This document shows positions 17,921 through 26,947 of a stretch of DNA of 64,000 nt, one piece after another. The stretch comes from JABAAE01 sp905480545 (GTDB lineage Bacteria; Planctomycetota; Planctomycetia; Pirellulales; Pirellulaceae). Made by a program: the position numbers and the translations under genes. The notes beneath the pieces were generated by a model that had not been told where the DNA came from, did not search any database, and saw only the letters and a program-made list of their open reading frames with translations. The stretch spans positions 496,001 to 560,000 of the forward strand of contig CALSOR010000004.1 in NCBI GenBank assembly GCA_943788025.1, read 5' to 3'. How positions within the stretch are numbered: position 1 is the first letter of the stretch; each line of letters starts with the position of its first letter.

Positions 17921-19324
17921 TCAGACTCGATCCAGGGTCGTGTTAACCCCGGCGAATGAATTGGTCTCGACGCCCATTCGCTGCAATACCGTAACAAACA
18001 GTTGCGCAAGTGGAAGTTCTTCGACTTCCATTTTGCCTCGCCATCCTGCATCGGTCACGATACCAGCGCCGGCCTGGTTGTCCTCATTGCCTTTGCCAAA
18101 TTTCAGGAAGCGACCGTTTCGGAATCCGAGGTTCTTTCCGCCAGCGGAAATGATGGGGTAGTTCCTTGATAAGTGAAAACTACTCGACGCCGAACCGTGC
18201 ATCGCGAATGTATTATCTAACAGGTTGCCGTTGCCAGATGGTTCGGGAGTCTCTTTGAGCTTTTTGACAAACCGGCCGAACTCTGCCGCCTGGTACCGAT
18301 TGTAAGTCCCCAGGTTCTTCCAGCCATCGGGCTTCTTGACCGCATGCGTCAAGGCATGTGCAGGGCCCAAATCGACCGCGTGTGACAACAGATCGTGAGG
18401 ACCCTCGCCGTTTTCTCGGCCCAATTGGAATGTAGCCACTCGCGTCGAATCGCTCAGAAAAGCCAAATAGATCAGTTCATACATTGTTTGAAAATAAAGC
18501 CGCGCCTGTTTGGGCTCGGCGTCCAGCGTCAGACTACTCGCATCGACCTTGGGCAGCGGCGTGTCGACCCACTTTTGAGCTTTCGCCAGATTGATTTCGG
18601 TTTCGCGAACTGCATCAAGATATTGCCCCAGCGTATTTCGATCACGCTGTGAGAGTTTTCGCTCCAATGATCGAGCATGCTCGATCAATAGATCCAGCGC
18701 GCTTTTGCTTCTCGCCAACTTGGCGGCTGCATCTTTACTGTTGGTGACGAACAACAGATCGAAAATCTGCTTGGGTTTGTTCATCGCAGGGATCGGGCGT
18801 CCTTGGCGATTAAACGATTGGGTCTGTGCGCCTCGCGGTCCGCCGATTCCGCCGTTGGTAGACATCACCAATGAAGAGTGCCGAGTGAACTCTCCAGCAT
18901 AAGCTGCAATGACCTGGTCAATAGAGATGCTATTCTTGTACGGTCCGTGGCTCCCGGTGGCAGCACCCGTCAGATATTGATCGGCATTGGAGTGGCCGTG
19001 AACTTGCCGAGCTGCTGGATGAGACAGGCCGGTATAAACCGTGATCTCGTTCCTGAGCGGTTCGAGCACATCAAGCACTTTGGTAAATTTGAAATCGCGT
19101 TCCCCACCTTGCGGAAACCAACTCCAATCTTTCCAAGCAGGATCGGACTTCAGCGGCAAACCAACACCGTCGGGATGGTAAACACTCAGAAAACGTTTTG
19201 GAGTGTCTGCCAGTGTACTCCCGTGACCTGCAAAAGTTTCAAGCGAGGGTAGAGCCAGAGCGATCCCCGTACCATAAAGAAACCGTCTACGATCCAATGA
19301 GGCTAGATTCTTGTTCACGATCAA
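17921..19324 (-). CDS. DUF1552 family protein, Tat-exported
   Basis: 467 residues. The N-terminus has a twin-arginine signal (RRRFLYGTGIALALPSLETF, about residues 12-31). The body matches the planctomycete/verrucomicrobial DUF1552 family: …KRFLSVYHPDGVG…, GLSHP, HSNADQYLTGA, SIDQVIA, DLLSHA, NLLDNTFAMHGS. The biochemical role of the family is unknown; it is habitually encoded beside DUF1592/DUF1588 proteins, as here, where the larger gene ends only 7 bp upstream. The pair almost certainly forms one transcript. The Tat signal suggests export of a folded, possibly cofactor-bearing protein. Confidence 0.85.
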   Translation of the reverse strand: MIVNKNLASLDRRRFLYGTGIALALPSLETFAGHGSTLADTPKRFLSVYHPDGVGLPLKSDPAWKDWSWFPQGGERDFKFTKVLDVLEPLRNEITVYTGLSHPAARQVHGHSNADQYLTGAATGSHGPYKNSISIDQVIAAYAGEFTRHSSLVMSTNGGIGGPRGAQTQSFNRQGRPIPAMNKPKQIFDLLFVTNSKDAAAKLARSKSALDLLIEHARSLERKLSQRDRNTLGQYLDAVRETEINLAKAQKWVDTPLPKVDASSLTLDAEPKQARLYFQTMYELIYLAFLSDSTRVATFQLGRENGEGPHDLLSHAVDLGPAHALTHAVKKPDGWKNLGTYNRYQAAEFGRFVKKLKETPEPSGNGNLLDNTFAMHGSASSSFHLSRNYPIISAGGKNLGFRNGRFLKFGKGNEDNQAGAGIVTDAGWRGKMEVEELPLAQLFVTVLQRMGVETNSFAGVNTTLDRV

Positions 19325-19331
19325 TTCGCTC

Positions 19332-21989
19332 CTAATGCGTCTGAAAAAGTTTGCTACTCACCATGATGTCCACCAAGTCCCCGAGTCGATCACCGCGTTC
19401 TCTAAATCGACGGGTGATCTCTTCCAGCTCTGTATGATCACTGAAAGTCAAAGAGCGACCAAGAGCATAAGCGGCCAACTTGCTCACCATCGCACGGGCA
19501 AATTGATCCTGTCGATCTTGCAGCAAATATCGCTTCAAGCCAAGAATGCCGCTTAGTTCCTGCTGATTGAATAATCGCGAAGTCGCATCGACTGGCTTGT
19601 TCCCCACGCGTGTTCGATAAACTCCCAGGGCGTCATAATTTTCAAATGCGATCCCCCAAGGGTCGATTCGCGAATGACAAGAATAGCAAGCAGGTTTATT
19701 CCGGTGATCGGCGATTCGTTCTTTCAGTGTCATCTGCAGGATCTTGGGGTCGGTCAAATCAACCTCGGGAACATTCGGCGGCGGAGGGGGAGGAGGGTCG
19801 TGCAGAATCCGCTCCAGCATCCAAACCCCCCGCTTCAATGGATTCGAATCCTTTCCATCAGAGTTGATCGCCAAAACGGCCGCATTAGTCAATAACCCAC
19901 CGCGATTCGCCCTCTGCTGAATTGGAACTTTGCGAAAGTGAGGACCATGAACGTTCGCAACACGATAGTGATTCGCCAGTCGCTGATTAATTACCAGATA
20001 ATCGGAATGGATAAAGTCCATAACACTGCGGTTGTTACTGAGGACTTCCTTAAAAAAGGCAACCGGCTCCTGTTCCATAGCCGCTCTCAAAGAACTGTCT
20101 TTGACGTGTGGCACACTGCTCAATCCGTCCAATCCTAGCCATTGCTGCGTAAAGTTATCTGCAAATCGCGTAGCGCGAGAATCCGCCAACATTCTCTGAA
20201 TTTGACGAGACAAGGTTTCCGGCTGTTTAAGCTTGCCCGCTTTTGCAAGTCTCAACAGCTCCTGATCCGGGATGCTTGACCAGAGAAAAAATGAGAGACG
20301 ACTCGCCAATTCCCAATCGTTGATCGGCTGTGAAGAACTGCGTTCCGACGTATCGTTGCGACGTGTCAAATAGAGAAAGTCTGGTGAGGCCAATACTGTC
20401 GCCAACACTTCCAGCATCGCTTCTTCCAAAGTATCGAACTCGGGGCGATACTTTTTAAACAGTGTCAAAAACTGATCGACTTCCTGAGTGGTCACCGCTC
20501 GACGCCAAGCGCGTTCCATAAACCGGCTCAAAACAGCTCGACCGTATTTCTGTTCGTGTGATTCGACACCCGTTTTTCGATTGATATCGTCATTCGGAAA
20601 GAAGATATTAGTGTGCGATTCGGGTGGCCATTGTCCAAAAAAGGGAGCACTGATTTCGATGTGGTCGATCAAGACTTTGAGTGACTCGTCCTGATTGCTC
20701 GCATTAGAAATATTCTGAATCGTGAGAAACTCATCTCGTCTTGGAAAAGGCGTGTCTAACTTGCGGAATGGATTCCGTTGGATTTCGCTCAGTTGAATGT
20801 CGAAGCGGATGAACTCGGGCTGATCGGGATCTGCAATGACTGGAATATCTCGCTGGCTGATCACTTCGGAAAAGCGTGCATCATTGCTCGTGTGTGCACT
20901 GAAAACTAATCGCAGATTGGCGAACTCTTTCGGGTTCTTGTTCGAACGACTCGCCCGAACACTGATCCGCATCGTCCCTTCATCCGGCAAGAATCGATCC
21001 AGATTCAACTTCAGGTCATTGCCGGGCGGAAGTTCCAGCACGACCTGCGACGGTGCTGGCGATTGGCCCGCGGTAGCATCTTTGGTTGGCTTCAACGGTC
21101 GTGGAGAGTAATGAATTCCGTCATCCGTTTTTCGGTTGTACAGGTACTTTTGATTTCGCTTTTTTCTTTTTGCTTTTGTCTTCAACACCTGTGACTTGTT
21201 TGTCGCAGTGAGCGCCTTGAATTCCTGCTCCATCGACAGGATATAAGTAACAGACTCGGGACGCTCCTGTCCAACTGTCGCACGCTTCAACGCATTCAGT
21301 CCGATCTCGCGAAAAGTTTCGAACTGAGATGCAGACAACTGCAACAAATCGGCTTGATTCTTGAATCCATCTTCCGAAGCTGTCTCTGGAGGTAAACGAT
21401 CGACTAGCGAATAATTAATGCCAAGTAAATCTTGAAGAGCATATTGATGTTCGTAATTCGTCAGGCGGCGAAACGAAGAACGACTTTTCTGATTCCGGTG
21501 TTGGCGTGAGGCTTTATTCAATTCAGTGCTCACCCAATCAACTATCTGTTCGCGATCGCCGTTGGATAACTTGGTGTCTGACTCATCTTCGGGAGGCATC
21601 TCTGAATTGCCGACCACTTGGTAGATTTCACGCCAGTGAGCGAGGTGGGGACCGTTAAGCAAATCGGGATCCAGTTGATCAACTCGGAGACCACCTTCCG
21701 ATATAGCAGGACCATGACAAGGTAAACAACTCTTGTTCAAAATGGGGGCGATCGATTTGCGAAAGGTTGGGAGCGCAGCCATTGGTTTAGGCAATTCAAC
21801 TTTAGAATCAGCTGTCTTGCTCTTGAGAATCCGGGACTTTAACCTTCCGAATTCTCTGGCTTCCTTCAGCGACAATTCATCAGTTGCTTGAGCCAATGAG
21901 ACAGGCCATAAGGCAACCAACAGCAAAACAAGGTTGCTTAGCGCTTGGATACACAGATTGTGAGTGCGTTTGAGTATAGTCAAATTCAA
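19332..21989 (-). CDS. DUF1587/1592/1588/1585 cytochrome-like protein
   Basis: 885 residues, first gene of a two-gene unit with the DUF1552 gene 7 bp downstream. The signal peptide is at about 15-36. A planctomycete-type cytochrome C region has CLPCH (88-92). The usual modules of the family follow: DUF1587 (RRLTNYEHQYALQDLLG, about 170-230), DUF1592 (FMERAWRRAV…, about 490-610), DUF1588 (about 630-790, with PPPPPPPNVPEVD and CYSCHSRIDPWG) and DUF1585 (about 810-880, YALGRSLTF). The CxxCH motif implies covalent heme, so a periplasmic electron-transfer role is likely, but the substrate of this family is not established. The 300 bp upstream, up to the second IS copy, show no gene. Confidence 0.85.
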   Translation of the reverse strand: MNLTILKRTHNLCIQALSNLVLLLVALWPVSLAQATDELSLKEAREFGRLKSRILKSKTADSKVELPKPMAALPTFRKSIAPILNKSCLPCHGPAISEGGLRVDQLDPDLLNGPHLAHWREIYQVVGNSEMPPEDESDTKLSNGDREQIVDWVSTELNKASRQHRNQKSRSSFRRLTNYEHQYALQDLLGINYSLVDRLPPETASEDGFKNQADLLQLSASQFETFREIGLNALKRATVGQERPESVTYILSMEQEFKALTATNKSQVLKTKAKRKKRNQKYLYNRKTDDGIHYSPRPLKPTKDATAGQSPAPSQVVLELPPGNDLKLNLDRFLPDEGTMRISVRASRSNKNPKEFANLRLVFSAHTSNDARFSEVISQRDIPVIADPDQPEFIRFDIQLSEIQRNPFRKLDTPFPRRDEFLTIQNISNASNQDESLKVLIDHIEISAPFFGQWPPESHTNIFFPNDDINRKTGVESHEQKYGRAVLSRFMERAWRRAVTTQEVDQFLTLFKKYRPEFDTLEEAMLEVLATVLASPDFLYLTRRNDTSERSSSQPINDWELASRLSFFLWSSIPDQELLRLAKAGKLKQPETLSRQIQRMLADSRATRFADNFTQQWLGLDGLSSVPHVKDSSLRAAMEQEPVAFFKEVLSNNRSVMDFIHSDYLVINQRLANHYRVANVHGPHFRKVPIQQRANRGGLLTNAAVLAINSDGKDSNPLKRGVWMLERILHDPPPPPPPNVPEVDLTDPKILQMTLKERIADHRNKPACYSCHSRIDPWGIAFENYDALGVYRTRVGNKPVDATSRLFNQQELSGILGLKRYLLQDRQDQFARAMVSKLAAYALGRSLTFSDHTELEEITRRFRERGDRLGDLVDIMVSSKLFQTH

Positions 21990-22522
21990 TGATTCAAATG
22001 CCAGTCGAGTTTAACTTCCTTGCCGTGGAATTTAGCGTCAATTTAATGTTCGCTTTCGCACGGGAATTTACGCCAACGCAAATGCGTGAATCGAGAGGCT
22101 TGTATAACCGGGATTTCCCATTTGGGTTGAGCCTGGAACCACTCCAAGACTAATTCGCTCCCTACCTTAACATCGACTTCCCCCCCAGTGTCTAGCGCGT
22201 GGTGATTTTTCTCCATTTTTTCTCCCATCCGATTCTGGGAACTGCGGATCGGGTCCCGTAGAGTCGTTTTTCAGCGGCGAAATGCTGGCGTGTGGTCAAA
22301 ATACTCAGCCAACACTCGGGCCCTGTAAAAATTGGTATTTTGATTGCACAAATAGTTAACATTTCAGCCGGGATCGCGGGCCACTCTGTACCGGTACAAT
22401 TCGCCCAATCGTTGGCACCGGAACCGGTACCTCGAAGGTTGACTGGCGAGCGTGTTGTTGGCGGTTTCATTCATCACGGATCTCGATGATCGTTAGGTTT
22501 TTACCCTGTCACCGATACGCCG

Positions 22523-23044
22523 ATGAACCTTGTTTTGCACCCGTGGCAATTGATGTTGATGTTCCTTGCCAGCCGGGTTAACCGCCAGCAGCAGGAAGTG
22601 ATCGAATACCTGCGTACCGAGAATGCTGTTCTGAAAGCAAAGTTTGGCACGAAACGAATCCTGCTTAATAATGATCAGCGCAGACGATTGGCAGTCAAGG
22701 GAAAGACCCTCGGTCGAAAGTTTTTGGATGAGATTGGCACTCTGTTCACGCCTGACACCATCCTCCGTTGGCATCGAAAGTTGCTCGCCGCCAAATGGGA
22801 CTATTCTGATCGAAAGAAAAAACAGGGACGGCCACGAATCCGCCAAGTGATTGTCGATTTGACTCTGCAGTTTGCCAAGGAGAATCCCACCTGGGGTTGC
22901 GACCGGATTCAGGGCGAGCTCGCCAAGGTCGGCTACCAGATTTGCGACTCGACGGTTGCCAATATCTTGAAGGCCCATGGAATTGAACCCGCGCCAACTC
23001 GGAAACGAACAGGATCTTGGGCCACGTTTCTGAAAGCACATTAG
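22523..23044 (+). CDS. IS transposase, N-terminal DNA-binding part
   Basis: 173 residues. It holds the helix-turn-helix half of an IS3/IS481-like integrase-core transposase: a Leu/Glu-rich segment (VIEYLRTENAVLKAKFG), the first HTH (about 50-100, TPDTILRWHRKLLAAKWDY), a basic linker (RKKKQGRPRI) and an HTH_21-like part (ENPTWGCDRIQGELAKVGY). It ends SWATFLKAH then TAG. The catalytic domain continues in the same frame after a 48-nt gap that carries TAG and TGA. In relatives, including the relic at 15.5 kb, the two halves form one protein, so this is either a broken transposase or one expressed in two pieces. Confidence 0.7.
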   Translation: MNLVLHPWQLMLMFLASRVNRQQQEVIEYLRTENAVLKAKFGTKRILLNNDQRRRLAVKGKTLGRKFLDEIGTLFTPDTILRWHRKLLAAKWDYSDRKKKQGRPRIRQVIVDLTLQFAKENPTWGCDRIQGELAKVGYQICDSTVANILKAHGIEPAPTRKRTGSWATFLKAH

Positions 23045-23085
23045 GCACTGTGTTTATTTCTGTCGTGATACCAGGACAGTGCCTC
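23043..23085 (+). repeat. 42-bp palindrome-ended insertion inside the transposase
   Basis: The arms AGGCACTGT (23043-23051) and ACAGTGCCT (23076-23084) enclose 24 nt. The same segment with one base change is in copy 1 (17066-17107). The uninterrupted relic at 15.5 kb reads HWD here, so about 42 nt have been inserted, keeping frame but adding TAG and TGA. The right arm CAGGACAGTGCC is related to the CACTGTCC repeats at 23972 and 32711. Confidence 0.75.
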
Positions 23086-23092
23086 GGACGTT

Positions 23093-23644
23093 TTGGCTGC
23101 GATCGACTTTACTTCGGTCGAAGTCTGGACCAGGCACGGGCTGGTAACTTTCTATCTGCTCTTTGTCATGGAACTCAAAACCCGCCGCGTCCATTTCGCC
23201 GGATGCACGACCAGTCCCGGCGAAGATTGGATGAAACAGACTGGCCGCGAGCTCACCAACCATGAAGATGGATTCCTCAACGGGAAGAAACATTTGATCA
23301 TGGATCGTGACACAAAGTTCTGTGAATCATTTCGATCGTATCTGAGCAACGAAGGTGTGAATCCGGTGCGATTGCCTCCCCGCAGCCCAAACATGAACGC
23401 GCACTTGGAACGATTCTTCGGTTCACTGAAGTCTGAGTGCCTCAATCGACTGATTCTTTTCGGCGAAAAGCCGATGCGGAATGCCGTCAGCCAATATCTT
23501 GAGCACTACCATGCTGAACGCCCGCATCAAGGATTGGGCAACGAGCTGATTGTACCTTTCGATCAGCCAATAACCACTGACGGCAAGATCGAAACCACCG
23601 AACGGCTCGGCGGCCTGCTTCGATCGTATCGCCGAGCAGCCTGA
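23093..23644 (+). CDS. IS transposase, C-terminal DDE catalytic part
   Basis: 183 residues from TTG 23093, in the same frame as the upstream half. It is a complete rve integrase core: first Asp in MAAIDFT (about 5), second Asp in LIMDRDTKF (about 75), Glu in MNAHLERFFGSLKSE (about 104), then the usual tail YHAERPHQGLGN. All three catalytic acids are present and the frame is intact, unlike copy 1. No ribosome-binding site is seen, so how it would be translated separately from the DNA-binding part is unknown. Confidence 0.7.
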   Translation: MAAIDFTSVEVWTRHGLVTFYLLFVMELKTRRVHFAGCTTSPGEDWMKQTGRELTNHEDGFLNGKKHLIMDRDTKFCESFRSYLSNEGVNPVRLPPRSPNMNAHLERFFGSLKSECLNRLILFGEKPMRNAVSQYLEHYHAERPHQGLGNELIVPFDQPITTDGKIETTERLGGLLRSYRRAA

Positions 23645-23920
23645 GCTTGGTGCGGACCTTATATTCTTTCTTTGCGATTGGATCGGTCGCTGCTGCGCTC
23701 AGATCCAGCTTGTCGTCAAATTCGGCCATTGCCTGCTGACTGTCGAGCCCATCTCGGCCGGAATTTAAGATTCGAATTGCCCCGGCGCCTCGTTTTTCAC
23801 CGTTCAATTTGTTCGTTCGACTTTTTTGACACTACGCGGTGATTTCAAACTCGACCGATATTCCCGTCCAGCCCTTGAAAAGCTTGCAGAAGAATAGACC
23901 TAGATTGCCCGCTGGATTAA

Positions 23921-23990
23921 AAAAATGGTGCAGGTACTTTTTGCGATAGCAAAAAAGGTGTCAGGCAAGAATGGCACTGTCCAGTTTTTC
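23921..23990. repeat. dispersed repeat, GGTGCAGGTAC / GGCACTGTCC types together
   Basis: AATGGTGCAGGTACTTTTTG…GCAAAAAAGGTGTCAGG is followed by AATGGCACTGTCCAGTTTTT. Both motif types recur elsewhere (24851, 28341, 32510 and 32706). It lies directly beyond the stop of the gene at 23995-24729. Such sequences resemble relics of REP-associated transposon ends; that link is inference. Confidence 0.55.
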
Positions 23991-23994
23991 AATA

Positions 23995-24729
23995 TCACGC
24001 GTCGCAGATCCGATTGAGCCACTCCTCGGACTTTCCCACACCATCTTTCAGATTCTTGAGATTATTGTTTCTAATCAGCTCCATGCAAATCAACACGGTT
24101 GGCTTGACATCGACACGCTTCCAACTGCCAGACGCATTTGCTTGATGCCATGGCTCCCTTAATGTTGGCGTGATGTTTATTTGGAAGTTAGAATTTTCTG
24201 CGAAGTATCGGTCGTAAAGTTTTTTGCTCGGTTTGTTTTTGCGCACCATTACGTCTTTGACATACTCAATCTCATTCGGTGACTTCATGAACTGGCAGTA
24301 AGCTCGAAAAATTTCAAGGAGTTTCTTGTTCTTCAGTATCAATGCCAAAGTGAGATCCTTGGGTTGGCGTTTACGCTTGCTCGTTGTGTCGATTTCATAA
24401 ACGCTCTTGATTGTTTTGAGCAAGGAATCAATCTTTTCCATCATATCGTCGAGATATTTGTTGTATTTCTCGTAGCTCTTTGGGTCTGCATTTTTGCCAG
24501 CATTCTTTTGCTGCTTGGTGGAGTCCAGGAGTGCTTTACGAACGGTCGTTCGGAATTTGACTAGCAGAGGCAGAAGTTTCTTATAGTCGGACGCAGAGAG
24601 CAGTTTCTCAACCGTCTTAAGCTGCTTGTCAATTCCAGTGGCACCCTTCTTAAAATTCTTGTCTGCGTGGGCTTTTTTCTTTGCGCTTTGCCAGTTGGCC
24701 AGTTTAAGTTCATTGGGTACTTCTGCCAT
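23995..24729 (-). CDS. hypothetical helical protein
   Basis: About 244 residues from ATG 24729, chosen because GAAGG lies 7 nt upstream; the open frame extends 10 codons further without such a site. No signal peptide or membrane segment is seen. It is rich in Lys and predicted mostly helical, with an N-terminal LANWQSAKKKAHADKNF and a mid-region (KYLDDMMEKIDSLLKTIKSV) that looks like an amphipathic helix, so a cytoplasmic protein is likely. I do not recognise the family. A dispersed repeat begins right after its stop, and IS copy 2 ends about 160 bp away. Confidence 0.6.
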   Translation of the reverse strand: MAEVPNELKLANWQSAKKKAHADKNFKKGATGIDKQLKTVEKLLSASDYKKLLPLLVKFRTTVRKALLDSTKQQKNAGKNADPKSYEKYNKYLDDMMEKIDSLLKTIKSVYEIDTTSKRKRQPKDLTLALILKNKKLLEIFRAYCQFMKSPNEIEYVKDVMVRKNKPSKKLYDRYFAENSNFQINITPTLREPWHQANASGSWKRVDVKPTVLICMELIRNNNLKNLKDGVGKSEEWLNRICDA

Positions 24730-24850
24730 TATTGCGCCTTCTGTATCAACAAAAAACAAAAAAAACTTACAGGGGATTTAATCTACAACGTCGTGACAGT
24801 GTCACCCTGGTTTGAGCGGTTGTCAATTAGTTTGGCGGACTGTTAGGGTT

Positions 24851-24887
24851 TCAAGTCACATGCAAATGGTGCCAGGTACCTTTTGTT
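24851..24887. repeat. dispersed repeat, GGTGCCAGGTACC type
   Basis: TCAAGTCACATGCAAATGG followed by TGCCAGGTACCTTTTG. It shares CAAGTCACATGCAA with 15636-15660 and GTGCCAGGTACC with the other copies. The pseudogene at 24898 begins immediately after it. Confidence 0.6.
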
Positions 24888-24897
24888 CGTTTAGAGG

Positions 24898-25232
24898 ATC
24901 TATCCCGTCTCTGGCGATAAACTCGACTCCATGGGCAAACCCGTGAAAGTCAAAGTCGGCAAAGAGCATGTATTTGTTTGTTGCAAAACCTTACTTTCGA
25001 AAAAGATTGAGCTCAAACACTGGAAAACCATCCGGGACAATCTGGCGAAAGCTCAAGACGTTTGCCCGATCATGAAAGAACCTGTAGTTGAAAGAAAAGG
25101 TTTGCCGTAGTTAATGGACGAAAGATTTTCGTTTGCTACCCGCCTTGTATCGAGAAAATCGAAGCCAAACCAAACGACTATGTAACGGTTTTGAACCAGA
25201 TATTAATGAAGTCTAATAAGCCTAAAGACTAG
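24898..25232 (+). pseudogene. metal-binding CPVSG/CCxxC-type protein fragment
   Basis: The frame reads YPVSGDKLDSMGKPVKVKVG, then HVFVCCKTLLSKKI…, then CPIMKEP… and stops at about 25111. Another frame continues VVNGRKIFVCYPPCIEKIEA…NDYV and ends at 25232. Both halves match a planctomycete exported family with repeated CPVxG…VxVxVGGKxVFxCCxxCxxK units, probably metal binding. The first Cys is replaced by Tyr, CCxxC cysteines are lost in both halves, the frame is broken and the N-terminus is missing where it meets a dispersed repeat. It is a decayed remnant. Confidence 0.5.
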
Positions 25233-25314
25233 TCGAGCATCAAATTTCAGTCACCTTTCCAAATCGAGACGGTTTTTACGTCATAATGATCAGTCAGAAT
25301 TGTACTTGCTACAG

Positions 25315-26532
25315 ATGAGTTTAATGATGCGCAAAGCCATTTGCATTTTTTTGGGCCTGCTGGCGTTAACCAAGTTTTCGGCAGCTGATGAAAACCTGTT
25401 CGAAACTCGAATTCTTCCCATATCGCGATCAACAAAGTCTTCCAGTTGCACTGAGTGTCACTTTGGGGGTGTCGAGCTGAAAAACTTCATTGGCGATTCC
25501 GAATCGGAAACGTTTGCTTCTTTGAGAAATCAGGGGCTTATCGATCTTAAGCATCCAAAGAAGTCAAAGTTATTGAAGTTTATTTCACGACATGGCTCCG
25601 ACACGAACGACCGCCTGGCGGCCGTGAGAAAGAAGGAGCTTGCGGCATTTGAGGCTTGGATCGAATACGCTGTAAAGAAACCGAACCTCCTTTCTACGAA
25701 ACCTGGAAAAGACATTGGCTTAACTTTGTCTCCCGAGGTTGTCCGGCATTTGCGAAAAGATCGAGTTCTCGAGTCGTTTTATGAGAACATCTGGGTCGAA
25801 TTGGGCCGATGTGTCAATTGCCATTCACCCAAACGAAACAAAGCCCAAGTCAAAAAACACGGTGAGCAAATGTCGTGGATTGTGCCGGGCGATCTAGCAG
25901 CCACGCTAAGTAAATGCGTAGACAATCAAATTATTGATTGGGATGATCCCGAAGAAAGTCAGATTCTTACCAAGCCTAATGGAACGGAGGAACACGGAGG
26001 TGGACCCAAGTTTGCAGTGGGCAGTGAATCTGACAAGGCATTTCGAAAGTTTTTAATCGATTATTCAAAAACGGTTTCCGCCGAGTACAAATCGAAGTCG
26101 GACCTTCCTGTGCGATCCACAATGGTCCGCCATCCGACCTTTCAATTCCTCAAGATCACCGATGTCCCAAAGAAATATTCAGACAAATTTCTTCAGGTTC
26201 GTCTATATCGAACTACGAGGAATGGTTGGAGTGAAACCCCAATTGCCATTGCCGATAATCCCGTAAATGGAAAACAGTCGGCTTGGATGTCGTCTCTTTT
26301 TCAATTTATCGACAAGGACTCGACTCAATTCCAAAATGTAAAAAACAAAGAATACAGCCGACTGCCTCAATCCAATTTCAAGATCGAAATATACGTGGAT
26401 CAAAATGACCGGCTGAAGAATTCGCCTACCGAATCACTTGGGAAGCGAGACCTGATAAAGACAGTCGAAGTCGATCAAACCTGGCCTCCGGGTTATCAGA
26501 AACCGAAAAAGATATCGCTCGCGGGTGGCTAG
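25315..26532 (+). CDS. secreted protein with two CxxCH heme motifs
   Basis: About 405 residues from ATG 25315 (the open frame starts at TTG 25300). The signal peptide is MSLMMRKAICIFLGLLALTKFSAA. Heme-type motifs are CTECH (just after the signal) and CVNCH (about residue 165), each set in a planctomycete cytochrome-like context (…SSSCTECHFGG…, GRCVNCHSP). The C-terminal third is beta-rich and unrecognised. Likely a periplasmic c-type cytochrome-like protein. It is followed at 45 bp by a truncated PepSY-type gene, but no clear operon is seen. Confidence 0.7.
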   Translation: MSLMMRKAICIFLGLLALTKFSAADENLFETRILPISRSTKSSSCTECHFGGVELKNFIGDSESETFASLRNQGLIDLKHPKKSKLLKFISRHGSDTNDRLAAVRKKELAAFEAWIEYAVKKPNLLSTKPGKDIGLTLSPEVVRHLRKDRVLESFYENIWVELGRCVNCHSPKRNKAQVKKHGEQMSWIVPGDLAATLSKCVDNQIIDWDDPEESQILTKPNGTEEHGGGPKFAVGSESDKAFRKFLIDYSKTVSAEYKSKSDLPVRSTMVRHPTFQFLKITDVPKKYSDKFLQVRLYRTTRNGWSETPIAIADNPVNGKQSAWMSSLFQFIDKDSTQFQNVKNKEYSRLPQSNFKIEIYVDQNDRLKNSPTESLGKRDLIKTVEVDQTWPPGYQKPKKISLAGG

Positions 26533-26576
26533 GGATCGCCACGTATATAATGGCTCATTGAGAATCCAGGTTGTCA

Positions 26577-26753
26577 ATGAATCATATGAAAAAAATCGTT
26601 TCTCAAAAAGTCAATCGGCTGTTGTCTGTTGGCATCGGCATTCAGCTTCTATTTTGGACGGTCAGCGGGCGGATATTTAGTTGGAATCCAATGAAAAAGG
26701 TGCGTGGTGAAGATCGAATCGCAAATCAGCAAACTCAGGATCTTGCTAGTTAA
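26577..26753 (+). pseudogene. truncated PepSY-associated membrane protein
   Basis: 58 codons from ATG 26577 (a second Met at 26586). HMKKIVSQKVNRLLSVGIGI… continues QLLFWTVSGRIFSWNPMKKV, matching the first helix of PepSY-associated membrane proteins (iW.vSG.ff.l.pi..vrg). The protein stops at 26751 after QTQDLAS, while full members have several hundred residues. No continuation was found in the other frames downstream. Likely a remnant. Confidence 0.5.
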
Positions 26754-26947
26754 GAATTATTTCATCTTGCTCATAATCGATGAGTCAGTCTATTCGTTGT
26801 CGCCTGACACAATTTCGATGGTGTATTCACCCACTTTTTGAAAACTTTTTTCTTTTTTCCGTGAAATCCCTTAAGCAACGCATGAGAATATAACAACAGC
26901 AACAACGAAAACCCTATCTGATCACACCACTTCGAGCGTGGAAAACA

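Larger units (their letters stand above)
22291..23832 (+). mobile_element. DDE insertion sequence, copy 2 (better preserved)
   Basis: About 1.54 kb. The left end is GTGTGGTCAAAATACTCAGC and the right end TTCGTTCGACTTTTTTGACAC, inverted relative to each other with mismatches on the left. A 230-bp leader precedes two in-frame reading frames: HTH part 22523-23044 and catalytic part 23093-23644. The coding parts are close to copy 1, while the tails (about 190 bp after the stop) have diverged more. Confidence 0.7.
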
